Source of the DNA: Planctomycetaceae bacterium
GTDB lineage: Bacteria > Planctomycetota > Phycisphaerae > Phycisphaerales > SM1A02
Assembly (NCBI GenBank): GCA_027490145.1
Contig: JAIXYQ010000012.1
Location: 83,549 to 147,548 of the forward strand
Length of the DNA: 64,000 nt
Reading direction: 5' to 3'
Positions 41,637 to 50,536 of the stretch are shown piece after piece; within the stretch, counting starts at the first letter, position 1; each line of letters begins with the position of its first letter. Made by a program: the position numbers and the translations under genes. The notes under the pieces were generated by a model that searched no databases, had not been told where the DNA came from, and saw nothing but the letters and a program-made list of their open reading frames with translations.

Positions 41637-42491
41637 TCACTTCGTCGATGAGGGGTCCGATGCCGGTTGTGCCACGCGCTTCACCGGCAACTGCACTTCG
41701 CTCCACTTCGTTGCGTTGCGCACCTGCGGGCCGTTGTAACTGAAGGCACGCACATCGCCCGCACGCTCCCATTCGGGGTGGGCCTTGAGCCAGGCTTCGA
41801 GCATGGGGAGACCCTCGTTCACGCGACCGATGCCGTACGGGCCCATCACGCCGACCGACAGCACGGTGACCTGCGCGTTGTCACGCACGACCACGCGGCC
41901 ATCCTTGCCCTCGGGCCCCTGCTCGCGCTGGCGGTAGAGGAAGCTCATCGTCCACTCACCCTTGGACTCATCGAGCTGGTACGGATTGCCGTCAGCTTCC
42001 ATGCCGCGGTAATCCATCTCGACGGGGCTCGTCATGGCGATGTCGCGGCTCTTGATGTGGTTGAAGAGCGGCCAGAACGCGAAGTTCATCCCGACCATCG
42101 TGCTGCCGCGGGCACTCACCTCGGCGCGACGGACGATCGGGTAGGTCTTCAGTTCGATGGCGCCGGGCGGAGTCGGTGCGGGGTAGCCCTCCGGCAGCGG
42201 CGCCTCGATCAGGCAACGGCCGCTGCGCCAGGTTTCTCCGTCAAGGTTGGACTCGACCTTCAGGTCACCGCCGACACGGGTGGTGCTCCCGGTCTTCGGG
42301 GCTTCGGCGGGCGCCGTGATCTCCTTGGCGGCCCAGGAACGCTCGAGCGCCGCTTGGGCTGCGGCCTTGTCGGCGGCGTCATCACCCATGGCCGTCGGCG
42401 ATGGCGTGGACCGCGATCCATCGGTGGCACAGGCGATGGCGCACAGGCCGGTCGACACGACGGACAGCACGATCTGGATGGCTCGATTCAT
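41637..42491 (-). CDS. SOUL-family haem-binding lipoprotein
   Basis: A 284-residue protein. The N-terminus MNRAIQIVLSVVSTGLCAIA followed by CAT has a lipobox-like IAC, so it is likely a lipoprotein. From about residue 90 the SOUL domain is recognisable: AIELKTYPIVRRAEVSARGS, FWPLFNHIKSRDIAMTSPVE (the family motif is ...Fn.la.YI...n....+IaMTaPV) and MSFLYRQREQG. SOUL proteins bind haem or other tetrapyrroles, and bacterial roles are unclear. The ATG at 42491 is chosen over one at 42527, which lies inside the region of the divergent aldehyde dehydrogenase promoter. Confidence 0.85.
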   Translation of the reverse strand: MNRAIQIVLSVVSTGLCAIACATDGSRSTPSPTAMGDDAADKAAAQAALERSWAAKEITAPAEAPKTGSTTRVGGDLKVESNLDGETWRSGRCLIEAPLPEGYPAPTPPGAIELKTYPIVRRAEVSARGSTMVGMNFAFWPLFNHIKSRDIAMTSPVEMDYRGMEADGNPYQLDESKGEWTMSFLYRQREQGPEGKDGRVVVRDNAQVTVLSVGVMGPYGIGRVNEGLPMLEAWLKAHPEWERAGDVRAFSYNGPQVRNATKWSEVQLPVKRVAQPASDPSSTK

Positions 42492-42537
42492 GCCCTGCGA
42501 TTCGTCGGCCGCGACCGCCCGATTCAACCCGTGCGGT

Positions 42538-42543
42538 CATAAT
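42538..42543 (+). promoter_or_regulatory. -10-like CATAAT, leaderless position
   Basis: CATAAT matches TATAAT at five of six bases and ends six bases before the ATG at 42550, leaving no room for a ribosome site. Confidence 0.5.
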
Positions 42544-42549
42544 GCCCCC

Positions 42550-43995
42550 ATGCAGCCAGCTCAGGCGATCGACTGGTCCTACGCCCCCGCCCCCGAGACC
42601 TTCCCGGTCGAGATCCAGGCCGAACACGGGCTGTTTATCGGTGGTCGCTTCGTGGATCCGCGCTCGCGCAAGCACTTCGAGACCGAGAACCCCGCCACGG
42701 AGCGCCGGTTGTCCAAGGTCGCCGAGGCCGGCAAGGCCGATGTCGACGCCGCCGTCAAGGCTGCCACGAAGGCGTTCAAGACCTGGAGCCGGACCCGCCC
42801 TGCCGAGCGCGCCGGGTACCTCTTCCGCATCGCGCGCCGGATCCAGGAGCGCGCACGCGAACTCGCCGTGCTCGAGTCGATGGACAACGGCAAGCCCATC
42901 AAGGAAACGCGTGACGTCGATGTGCCGCTGGTGGCGCAGCACTTCTTCCACCATGCGGGCTGGTGCGACAAGCTGCAGTACGCGGTGCCGGGCATCGAGC
43001 CGCGGCCGATCGGCGTCTGCGCGCAGGTGATCCCCTGGAACTTCCCGCTGCTCATGGCTGCCTGGAAGATCGCGCCGGCGCTTGCCTGCGGCAACACCGT
43101 CGTGCTGAAGCCGGCCGAGACCACGCCGCTCACGGCGCTGCGCCTGGCCGAGATCCTGCAGGAGGTCGACCTTCCGCCCGGCGTCGTCAACATCGTCACG
43201 GGCGCGGGCGAGACCGGCCGCATGCTCGTCGAGCACCCGGGCGTGCAGAAGGTCGCCTTCACGGGCAGCACCGAGGTCGGCAAGCGCATCGCGAAGGCCT
43301 GTGCCGGCACCGACAAGCGTCTCACGCTTGAGCTCGGCGGCAAGAGCCCGAACATCATCTTCGCCGACGCACCGATGGACCAGGCGATCGAGGGCATCGT
43401 GAACGGCATCTGGTTCAACCAGGGCCAGGTCTGCTGCGCGGGAAGCCGCCTGCTCGTCGAGGAGAGCGTGGTCGACGAGGTGATCGGCCGGCTCACGCAC
43501 CGCATGCGCAGCCTGCGCGTGGGTGACCCGCTGGACAAGAACACCGACGTCGGGGCGATCAACAGCCGTGAACAGCTCGAGCGCGTGAACCGCTACATCG
43601 AGTGCGGCGTGCGCGAGGGCGCGGACCGGATCGTCTGCTTCGATGGCGCGCTGCCCGATGCGGGCCACTTCATCGCGCCCACGCTCTTCCGTGGTGTGCA
43701 ACCCGCGCACACGATCGCGCGTGAGGAGATCTTCGGCCCCGTGCTCACCGTGCTCACCTTCCGCACACCCGACGAGGCGATCGCGCGCGCGAACGACACG
43801 AACTACGGCCTCAGCGCCGGCATCTGGACGAGCCGTGCAAGCAAGGCTTACGAGGTGGCGGCGGGCGTCAAGGCCGGCGTCGTCTGGCTCAACACCTTCA
43901 ACCAGTTCGATGCAACGAGCCCCTTCGGCGGGTTCAAGGAATCGGGCTTCGGCCGCGAGGGCGGTCGAGCCGGCCTGGCCGCGTACCTGGCCTGA
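42550..43995 (+). CDS. NAD(P)-dependent aldehyde dehydrogenase
   Basis: A 481-residue cytoplasmic enzyme that oxidises an aldehyde to the acid. The cofactor motif is FTGSTEVGK, the general base Glu is in LELGGKSPNIIFADA, and the catalytic Cys is in NQGQVCCAGSRLLVE. PWNFPLLMAAWKIAPALA and the C-terminal PFGGFKESGFGREGG are standard. The substrate is unknown. It is followed after 37 bases by a second aldehyde dehydrogenase homologue lacking the catalytic half. Such tandem pairs occur beside deoC (deoxyribose-phosphate aldolase) in other bacteria; deoC is not visible here. Confidence 0.95.
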   Translation: MQPAQAIDWSYAPAPETFPVEIQAEHGLFIGGRFVDPRSRKHFETENPATERRLSKVAEAGKADVDAAVKAATKAFKTWSRTRPAERAGYLFRIARRIQERARELAVLESMDNGKPIKETRDVDVPLVAQHFFHHAGWCDKLQYAVPGIEPRPIGVCAQVIPWNFPLLMAAWKIAPALACGNTVVLKPAETTPLTALRLAEILQEVDLPPGVVNIVTGAGETGRMLVEHPGVQKVAFTGSTEVGKRIAKACAGTDKRLTLELGGKSPNIIFADAPMDQAIEGIVNGIWFNQGQVCCAGSRLLVEESVVDEVIGRLTHRMRSLRVGDPLDKNTDVGAINSREQLERVNRYIECGVREGADRIVCFDGALPDAGHFIAPTLFRGVQPAHTIAREEIFGPVLTVLTFRTPDEAIARANDTNYGLSAGIWTSRASKAYEVAAGVKAGVVWLNTFNQFDATSPFGGFKESGFGREGGRAGLAAYLA

Positions 43996-44032
43996 GCCGT
44001 CACGACCGCTCGATGCACCACGACCAAGGACC

Positions 44033-44893
44033 ATGACCATGCCAGCCACCGTCACCAAGACCTGGAAACTCTTCATCGGCGGCGCCTTCCCGCGCACCGA
44101 GAGCGGTCGCACCATCAAGGCCGTCGCCGGGGGCACCGTGCACCACCTGTGCAAGGCCAGCCGCAAGGACCTTCGTGATGCGGTCGAGTCCGCACGCGCG
44201 GCGCAGGTGAAATGGGCCGCATCGACCGCGTACCTGCGCGGGCAGGTCCTCCATCGGCTCGCCGAGATGATGCAGGCGCGCCACGGTGAATTCGTCGATG
44301 CGATCCGCGCGACCGCACGCATCACGCCGCGCAAGGCCCGTGACGAGGTCGATGCGGCGATCGAGCATGTGGTCTGCTTCGCAGGGTGGACCGACAAGAT
44401 CGCGATCGTGCTCGGATCGCAGAATCCCGTGGCCGGGCCGTTCTACACCTTCTCGGGCATCGAGCCCACGGGCGTGGTGGCGGTGCTGGCACCGGATGCG
44501 TCACCCTTGCTCGGCGCACTTGCCTTGGCGTGCCCGGCGCTGGCGGCGGGCAACGCCGTGGTGCTCGTGGCGAGCGAGCGCCATCCGATCCCCGCGCTCG
44601 TGCTGGCCGAAGCGTTCGCGACGAGCGACCTGCCCGGCGGCGTGTGCAACGTGCTGACCGGCGACCACGGCGAGCTTGCGCCGGCGATGGCTGGCCACCG
44701 CGACATCGATGCGATCGTGGCCGCCGCGTCTGGCAAGCGTGCGACGGCACTCAAGGAAGGCGTCGCCGAGAACATGAAGCGCGTGCAGGTCGTGGACCCC
44801 GACAGCGACTTCACCGACGCGCGCTGGCGCTCCCCCGCGGTCTTCCGCGGCGTCACCGAGTGCAAGACGGTCTGGATGCCGGCGATGGCGTGA
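44033..44893 (+). CDS. Short aldehyde dehydrogenase homologue lacking the catalytic Cys region
   Basis: About 286 residues, compared with 480 for the family. It keeps the N-terminal pattern LFIGGAFPRTESGRTI, the middle EPTGVVAVLAPDASPLLGAL and ACPALAAGNAVVLVASER, but the cofactor GSTxxG motif is replaced by DIDAIVAAASGKRAT and the chain stops soon after, before the Cys and the C-terminal oligomerisation part. The frame is clean to its end and a normal ribosome site (AAGGA) precedes the ATG, so it looks like a selected short protein and not a decaying gene. The C-terminal WRSPAVFRGVTECKTVWMP resembles short second subunits in tandem pairs. It may assemble with the upstream full-length enzyme. 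Confidence 0.82.
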   Translation: MTMPATVTKTWKLFIGGAFPRTESGRTIKAVAGGTVHHLCKASRKDLRDAVESARAAQVKWAASTAYLRGQVLHRLAEMMQARHGEFVDAIRATARITPRKARDEVDAAIEHVVCFAGWTDKIAIVLGSQNPVAGPFYTFSGIEPTGVVAVLAPDASPLLGALALACPALAAGNAVVLVASERHPIPALVLAEAFATSDLPGGVCNVLTGDHGELAPAMAGHRDIDAIVAAASGKRATALKEGVAENMKRVQVVDPDSDFTDARWRSPAVFRGVTECKTVWMPAMA

Positions 44894-44923
44894 GGGGTGG
44901 GTGGCGTCGAAACCCTGCCCCGA

Positions 44924-44952
44924 CTGACGCCGCGCGACCGCTGCGCTAGCCT
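44924..44952 (+). promoter_or_regulatory. CTGACG-17-TAGCCT promoter, leaderless position
   Basis: CTGACG (44924-44929) and TAGCCT (44947-44952) have a 17-base spacer; TAGCCT ends six bases before the ATG at 44959. The clearest combined -35/-10 case among the leaderless candidates. Confidence 0.5.
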
Positions 44953-44958
44953 CGCGGC

Positions 44959-46200
44959 ATGACGAACCGTGCCACGGCGCCAGCCCGACTCGCCCCGCTC
45001 GCCTGCATCCTTGCGCTGACGGCAGCGACCGGCTGCGCGCGCTGGGGTTCCGCCGTGCTCGAGGACAACCACGTCGCGTTCAACGCCTCGGTCGCCGAGG
45101 CGATGGACCGGCAGATGCTCCTGAACATCGTGCGCATGTCGCAGCGGCGGCCCACGCAGTGGATGACCGTCAGCCTGATCAACGTGCAGTCGACCGTCGG
45201 AGCCGGGACGACCGGCGGCGTGACCATCCCCGCCGATGGACTCGTGGCCGGTGCGACGGCCGGCAGCCTGAACTTCAGCTACACCCCAAACATCACCTTC
45301 CTGCCGCAGCAGGGCGAACGCCTGGCGCGCGAACTCATGTCGCCGATCCCGGTCTCGACGGTCGAGCGGCTGGTCTCGGCGGGTTGGCCGACCGAACTGG
45401 TCGCGCTGGTGGCACTGGAGAAGCTCGGCAACGTGCAGGGGTTCGACGTGACGAGCAACCGGGGCATCGTGATCGAGGGCGGCGACTTCGGTCGCATGCT
45501 GCAGCTCATCGACCTCCTGGGCAACCGCCATATGCTGTCGCTCAGCCAGGTCCCCGAAGCCGTCACCTGGAACCCCGATCCGCTCGCCGCCGCCGACGTG
45601 ACCATCGATCGCGTGATGTCGGCGAGCCAGCGCGGAGGCTTCTTCTTCAAGCGCGATGACGGCCTGTTCGACTACCGGACGATCGAGCGGGTTCCGGTGA
45701 TGACGCTGTACGACGGCATCGAAGGGTTGCCCGAGGGCATCGAGCTCGCCCGCATGCTGAACATCCCGGCGAAGCCCGGCAGCTACCGACTCGTGGCCTC
45801 CGAGGACCTCTGGCCGGGCGACACGCTGTCGATGCGTACCCGGTCGTTCGTCGCGACGCTGCAGCTGCTGTCGATGGGCGTCGACGCGAGCCCCGACACG
45901 CCGCCGCCGACGCCTGATGTCGACACCGAGGACGAGCTCTATGCACGCATGGCGCAGGTCGAGGCCTTCGACGACCTGTCCCCCTACGTGCCCGCCGTCT
46001 TCCGAGTGCGATGCAGCGAACGCACGCCGAGCGATCCGCTCGTCAGCGCGCATGACGGCCGATACTGGTACTGGATCGACCGCAACGACTACACCTCGAA
46101 GATCCTCTTCGCGATGGTCCGCGACATGTACGACCTGCAGGTCACCGGCGACAACCAGGCCGGCCCGGTCCTGACCTTGCCGGTCGGCACGGGTCGGTGA
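44959..46200 (+). CDS. Lipoprotein of unknown function
   Basis: A 413-residue protein with a signal peptide ending in the lipobox ATGC (LAPLACILALTAATGCARWG). The mature part opens with NASVAEAMDRQMLLNIVRMS, a pattern seen in uncharacterised exported proteins of Gram-negative bacteria (YN.Av..aq.eQLLLNIVRLRY). The rest alternates short strands and helices with no catalytic motif I know, and it ends in an aromatic segment, YWYWIDRNDYTSKILFAMVR. It faces the HlyD/TolC efflux genes across a 14-base convergent gap. A role in the envelope is likely; nothing more can be said. Confidence 0.82.
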   Translation: MTNRATAPARLAPLACILALTAATGCARWGSAVLEDNHVAFNASVAEAMDRQMLLNIVRMSQRRPTQWMTVSLINVQSTVGAGTTGGVTIPADGLVAGATAGSLNFSYTPNITFLPQQGERLARELMSPIPVSTVERLVSAGWPTELVALVALEKLGNVQGFDVTSNRGIVIEGGDFGRMLQLIDLLGNRHMLSLSQVPEAVTWNPDPLAAADVTIDRVMSASQRGGFFFKRDDGLFDYRTIERVPVMTLYDGIEGLPEGIELARMLNIPAKPGSYRLVASEDLWPGDTLSMRTRSFVATLQLLSMGVDASPDTPPPTPDVDTEDELYARMAQVEAFDDLSPYVPAVFRVRCSERTPSDPLVSAHDGRYWYWIDRNDYTSKILFAMVRDMYDLQVTGDNQAGPVLTLPVGTGR

Positions 46201-46214
46201 TCACCGCGTGATGT

Positions 46215-47930
46215 TCACTCGCCCGGCTTGGCACCGGCCGCATCGGCGGCCGGCGTCGCCGCAGGCACGGTCACTTCCGGCTTGCCCGGTCGCCCGGGTC
46301 GGCCTGCACCGCCGCCTGCGCCTTCGCCTGCGGACCCGGCACGCGCCTCGCGGCTGTCGGCTGCCGGGGGATTGATCGATTCCGGTGAGAGTTGGCTGGT
46401 GATCTCGTCTGCACGCGGCTCGCGCAGCAGCACCACGTCACCGGCGGCCAAGCCATCGACGATCTCGGCGTCGACCTCACTCGTGCGACCGACGCGCACG
46501 AGCTTCTGCGCATAGCCGCCGCCGTCCGGGATGTAGACGAAGCTCGCACGGCCCTTGCGGAAGACCGCCTGCACCGGCACGCTCAGCGCCTCGCGCACCT
46601 CATCGAGCAGGATCTGCGCCTTGCACCGCATGCTCGGCTTGAGCGCGAGGTCCTCGCGCTGTTCGAGCGCCACCCGCACCGTGTAGTCGCGGCGGTTCGG
46701 ATCGCGCCAACCACCGCTCTCGGCCAGCACGCTCACCCCGAGCACATCGCCCGAGATGGGCACGCCGGGCGATGCGTCGCTGAAGACCGTCACGCGTTGA
46801 CCGGGCTTGATGCGGCCCGACAGCGCCTCGCTCACCTTGAGGTTCGCGACCATCGCGCTCGTGTCGGGCAGGATCATGACGAGCTCGTTGGGCTTGAGTT
46901 CGGTGCCCGCCTGCGGCGGTGGCGTCTCGCTGCCGCGGCCCCAGCCGCCCGATTCGAGGCTGCTGGCATAGACCACCAGACCGTCACTGGGCGCGTTGAC
47001 CGTGCAGTACGCGATCTGCTGCTTGGTCTGGTCGAGGCGTTCCTGGGCGGTCTGCTGCTTGAACCGCGCGCTGTCGAGCTCGGTGCGCGCCTTCACCAGC
47101 TCCGCATCCTTCTTCTGCTCGGTACGGCCGCGCTCGGCGCGCGCCTGGTCGAGATCGCTCTTCTTCTTGGCCTCGTCCTGCGGGTACTGGAACTCGTCGT
47201 AGACCTTGATGTCGATCTCGGCCTGCTTGACCTTGGCGTTGGCCTGGATCAGGGCGACGCGGTCCTTCTCGTAGTCGTCGCGGCTGATGAAGCCCTTCTC
47301 GACCAGGCTCTTGGCCTCGTCGAAGCGCTTGGCCAGGCGCTCCGCATCGATGCGGTTGGTCTCGAGCGCCGTGGCCAGTTCCTGGCGCTTCTTGACGACG
47401 TCGCCGTTGAGCCAACCCTGGAAGCCCAGGTCCGCCATGCGCACCGCGACGTCGGCCTTCTCGAGTTCGCTCTGCTTCTCCTGCTCCTTGATGGACAGGT
47501 TCTGCTCGGCGGCGATCACCTCGCCCTGGGCCGTCTTGAGCTTGTCCTCGGCGTCCTTGAGCTTGGTGGTGAGCTCTTCCTCGGCGAGCTTGATGAGCAG
47601 GTCGCCGGCGGCCACGCGCTTGCCCTCGGGAGCGATCTCCGTGATGATCGCGCGGCCCTCGAGCTTGTTGCGGACCTCGATCTTGCGCAGCGCAGCCAGT
47701 TCGCCGCTGACCGGCAGCACGACGTCGAAGCTCCCCTGGCGCGCCGTGGCCCGGTCACCACCCGGCGAGCGGGAGGCCGGAGCGGACCACTCCGACGAGC
47801 CCGAGTCATCGCCACGACGACCCACGAGCAGCACACCGGTGATCGCCACGGCGGCCACACCGAGGATCGCGAAGCTCGCGACACGGATGCGCTGCCAAGG
47901 CGTGCGGGTTGGGGTCTCGTCGAGGGACAT
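46215..47930 (-). CDS. HlyD/MFP-type periplasmic adaptor protein
   Basis: A 571-residue protein with one N-terminal helix (FAILGVAAVAITGVLLVG), a barrel/lipoyl region (FDVVLPVSGELAALRKIEVR, then IITEIAPEGKRVAAGDLLIK), a very long coiled coil (about residues 125-320, LKDAEDKLKTAQGEVIAAEQ), the returning lipoyl half (QIAYCTVNAPSDGLVVYASS), a beta-barrel and a membrane-proximal part. The C-terminal 60 residues are Gly/Ala-rich. It bridges an inner-membrane pump and an outer-membrane channel; the TolC-type gene directly upstream (36 bases) is the channel. No pump gene is present in the window. A -10-like TACCCT lies eight bases before the ATG. Confidence 0.88.
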   Translation of the reverse strand: MSLDETPTRTPWQRIRVASFAILGVAAVAITGVLLVGRRGDDSGSSEWSAPASRSPGGDRATARQGSFDVVLPVSGELAALRKIEVRNKLEGRAIITEIAPEGKRVAAGDLLIKLAEEELTTKLKDAEDKLKTAQGEVIAAEQNLSIKEQEKQSELEKADVAVRMADLGFQGWLNGDVVKKRQELATALETNRIDAERLAKRFDEAKSLVEKGFISRDDYEKDRVALIQANAKVKQAEIDIKVYDEFQYPQDEAKKKSDLDQARAERGRTEQKKDAELVKARTELDSARFKQQTAQERLDQTKQQIAYCTVNAPSDGLVVYASSLESGGWGRGSETPPPQAGTELKPNELVMILPDTSAMVANLKVSEALSGRIKPGQRVTVFSDASPGVPISGDVLGVSVLAESGGWRDPNRRDYTVRVALEQREDLALKPSMRCKAQILLDEVREALSVPVQAVFRKGRASFVYIPDGGGYAQKLVRVGRTSEVDAEIVDGLAAGDVVLLREPRADEITSQLSPESINPPAADSREARAGSAGEGAGGGAGRPGRPGKPEVTVPAATPAADAAGAKPGE

Positions 47931-47938
47931 GTGCTTGC

Positions 47939-47944
47939 AGGGTA
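47939..47944 (-). promoter_or_regulatory. -10-like TACCCT before the adaptor gene
   Basis: TACCCT on the minus strand ends eight bases before the ATG at 47930, within the gap after the TolC-type gene. It may provide a second, internal start for the adaptor. Confidence 0.35.
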
Positions 47945-47966
47945 GGTCGGCGATCGACGGGATGGT

Positions 47967-49814
47967 TCAGGAATTCGCGGGGGCCGTGACGGACGGCGTC
48001 GCCGCCGGCTGCGGCGTGGGCGCCACGGGGGCCGGAACGGCATTCACGGGATTCGGCATGAGTTCGGCCGTGCGCAGATAACGGACGTCGAGGCCCCTCG
48101 GCGGCATCAGTCCGCCATCCTGGGACACGCGCAACTGGCCCGTCGAGTTGAGGTAGTTGAGGATCGCCACCTGCAGTTCGCGACGGGCGCGGTCGCGGTC
48201 ATTCAGGGCCCGCACGAGCGCGTCGACCGTCTCGGTGCGGTCACGGGGCGTGGCGCGGTCGGGCGCGGCGTCGATCGACTCCTGGCGCTGCTGGGCGATG
48301 CCGATGTTGCGCTCCTGGAGCTGGAGCGAGAACAGGCTTCGCTCGATCGCCCGGGTGGCCTGCCGGACCTGCACGCTCACCGTGTCGCGCGTGTTGAAGT
48401 AGGTGCGCTGCACCTGCTCCTGGCGCAGTTGGGCCTGGCGCAGCGCGATGCGTTCGTCGACGCGGTCGAGGGGGACCTCGATGTTGATGCCCACCGTGTA
48501 GTCGTCGAACGAGCCGTCGAGCTGCACGCCGTTGAAGAAGTCAGGGTCCTGCAGGAAGTCGATCTGCGCGGCGAGGTCCACCGCCGGCAGCAGGCCGTTG
48601 CGGGCGAGCTCGACGAGCCGCTTCACGTCATCGACCTGGTCGCGGCTGTTCTGCAGGTCCAGCCGCAGGTCGAGCGCCATCTGCACGGCGAGTTCGCCGT
48701 CGATCACCGGCGGCTTCATGTCCAGCAGTTCGGTCTCGACCTCGAGCAGCTGGTCGGGCGGCAGGCCGATGCGCACCTTGTACCGGTCCACCGCGAGCTT
48801 GAAGGCCTCTTCCTGCGTGGCCAGCCGATCGACCGCAAAGAGCGCGTTCTGCTTGGCCAAGTCAGCCTGGAAGGGCACCTGCCGGCCGCTGGCGACCAGC
48901 GCATCCTCGCGGTCGACGATCGCCTTGAAGCGCAGGATGCTCTGCTTGGCGTTGTTGATCTGCAGGCGCTGCACGACGAGGCCCATGTACTCGTCCACCA
49001 GGCTCACGTAGAAACGGCGCCGGAAGTCCTCGAACGCCCGCGACGCATAGATCGTGTTGCGCTGGGCCTGGATGAGCGGCTCCTGCGCGACGAGCCCGGC
49101 ACCCTTCAGCAACGGCAGGTCGAGTGCGAAGAACGCCTCGACGCTGTCCTGCCCGGCGATCGTCGCATCGCTCAGGTTGTCGGCCACCTGCGCGAGGATG
49201 TTCGCGCTGACCTGGCCGCCGTACGGGAGCTTCTGCGTGACCTCGAACTCATTCACGAGCTCGAGCGCGAGCGCATTCGTGCTGCCGCCAGACGGGTTCA
49301 GGATGTCGTCGCCCGAGATGTCGACCGACTGGAACTGCGGCGAGATGGTGTCGAAGATCCGGGGCGTCCACTCGTTGGTCTCGAGCAGCAGCGACAGGCA
49401 CGCGAGCAGGTACTGCTCCTCGGCGTTGCGGTACTCCACGCTGGCGGTGAAGGCCTGCTTGATCGCGCCGGCGAGGTCGAGCTTGACCACCGTCGTCCCG
49501 GCGGTGGGCGTGGCGGCATCGGCGATCACCTTCTTGGGATCGAACGGCGGGCGCTCACGTGCCGTGTAGTTCAGTTCGGAGGCCTCGGGGTTGAGCGTGG
49601 GCGGTGAGCGCAGTCCCGGGGTGTCGTCGTAGGCGTTCGGGTTGCCGTCCGCCTTGCGGTCACGGATCGACGGGACGTTGGCCTTCTCCCCGATCTCGGC
49701 GCTCGCCTGGCGGATGCGCTCCTCGGTCTGCCGATCGATCGCCTGCATGCCGCTCTCGCACGCCGTGAGCGTGAGCAGTGTGGGGGCGAGGAGGATGGCA
49801 GCCAGACGGCGCAT
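47967..49814 (-). CDS. TolC-family outer-membrane channel lipoprotein
   Basis: A 615-residue protein. The N-terminus LAAILLAPTLLTLTACES has a lipobox LTAC, as in OprM/CusC-type TolC proteins. Two repeated halves of long helices follow, the first with YRNAEEQYLLACLSLLLETN, FRRRFYVSLVDEYMGLVVQR and LQINNAKQSILRFKAIVDRE, and the second with SVQVRQATRAIERSLFSLQL. The strand regions lie around QKLPYGGQVSANIL and YTVGINIEVPLDR. It forms the exit duct for an efflux or secretion system with the adaptor downstream. Longer than typical TolC (450-500) because of an N-terminal extension. Confidence 0.9.
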   Translation of the reverse strand: MRRLAAILLAPTLLTLTACESGMQAIDRQTEERIRQASAEIGEKANVPSIRDRKADGNPNAYDDTPGLRSPPTLNPEASELNYTARERPPFDPKKVIADAATPTAGTTVVKLDLAGAIKQAFTASVEYRNAEEQYLLACLSLLLETNEWTPRIFDTISPQFQSVDISGDDILNPSGGSTNALALELVNEFEVTQKLPYGGQVSANILAQVADNLSDATIAGQDSVEAFFALDLPLLKGAGLVAQEPLIQAQRNTIYASRAFEDFRRRFYVSLVDEYMGLVVQRLQINNAKQSILRFKAIVDREDALVASGRQVPFQADLAKQNALFAVDRLATQEEAFKLAVDRYKVRIGLPPDQLLEVETELLDMKPPVIDGELAVQMALDLRLDLQNSRDQVDDVKRLVELARNGLLPAVDLAAQIDFLQDPDFFNGVQLDGSFDDYTVGINIEVPLDRVDERIALRQAQLRQEQVQRTYFNTRDTVSVQVRQATRAIERSLFSLQLQERNIGIAQQRQESIDAAPDRATPRDRTETVDALVRALNDRDRARRELQVAILNYLNSTGQLRVSQDGGLMPPRGLDVRYLRTAELMPNPVNAVPAPVAPTPQPAATPSVTAPANS

Positions 49815-49842
49815 GGTGGGTGAACGAACGGGTCAGAGCGGC

Positions 49843-49871
49843 ATTCGACCGCAATCGCCCGTTGGAGCCAA
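49843..49871 (-). promoter_or_regulatory. Candidate promoter of the TolC-type gene
   Basis: On the minus strand TTGGCT (complement of 49866-49871) and TCGAAT (complement of 49843-49848) have a 17-base spacer, each matching four of six consensus bases; the leader would be about 20 bases. Confidence 0.4.
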
Positions 49872-49954
49872 GATCATCGGTTATTGCGCCCGGTACGGTA
49901 CGAGGATCGCCGGAAATGTCCCGGTTGTCCGCGGACGGCACCCAAGGAGCGGCC

Positions 49955-50536
49955 ATGAACCACACGGTGAACGAGGACTGCACCGACCTCGATGCCCATC
50001 GGGCTGGTGACCGCGAGGCCTTCGCGCGGCTGGTGGATCGCCATGGAGCCGTCACGCTCGCGATCTGCCGACAGCACACCGCCAGCCTTCCCGATGCAGA
50101 GGACGCGTGCCAGGAGGCCTTCATCCGTGCCCACCGCAAGCTGCATCAGGTCCACGACTGCACCGGGTTCCGCTCGTGGCTCTACTCGATCGCGAAGCTC
50201 GTGTGCAGCGAGCGCCGGCGCAGTGCCGGCCGCCGCGCGCGTCACGAGGACCACGCCATGACCATCCACGCCGAGCGTGATCGCGCCCGCGCCACGACGC
50301 CGGGTGAGGATGCGGCCCACGCCGAGTCGCTGGCACGCCTCGACCGTGCGCTCGATCGCCTGCCCGAGGACGAGCGACTGGCCATCCACCTGTACTACCT
50401 CGAAGCCGACCCGGTCGCCGCGGCACGAAGCGCACTCGGACTCGGTCGAAGCGCCTTCTACAAGCTGCTCGCGCAGGCGCGCGGGCGGCTCGCCGATCTG
50501 CTTGGGCACCCTGCCACGAATGGAGGCACTCCATGA
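49955..50536 (+). CDS. ECF-type RNA polymerase sigma factor
   Basis: A 193-residue sigma factor with only regions 2 and 4. Region 2 includes DREAFARLVDRHG and LPDAEDACQEAFIRAHRKLH (the DAEDxxQExFxxxxR pattern), then FRSWLYSIAKLVCSERRR. Region 4 is LDRALDRLPEDERLAIHLYY and the helix-turn-helix AARSALGLGRSAFYKLLAQA. It directs transcription of a small stress or envelope regulon. The start has an AAGGAG ribosome site. Its stop overlaps the start of a membrane VIT-vWA protein (ATGA), which takes the place where an anti-sigma factor usually sits. Confidence 0.92.
   Translation: MNHTVNEDCTDLDAHRAGDREAFARLVDRHGAVTLAICRQHTASLPDAEDACQEAFIRAHRKLHQVHDCTGFRSWLYSIAKLVCSERRRSAGRRARHEDHAMTIHAERDRARATTPGEDAAHAESLARLDRALDRLPEDERLAIHLYYLEADPVAAARSALGLGRSAFYKLLAQARGRLADLLGHPATNGGTP

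Noticed and set aside
42382..44397. A 671-codon minus-strand open frame opposite both aldehyde dehydrogenase genes
   Set aside because: The plus strand has clear dehydrogenase motifs in the matching places; the minus product is an Ala/Arg/Leu-rich shadow.
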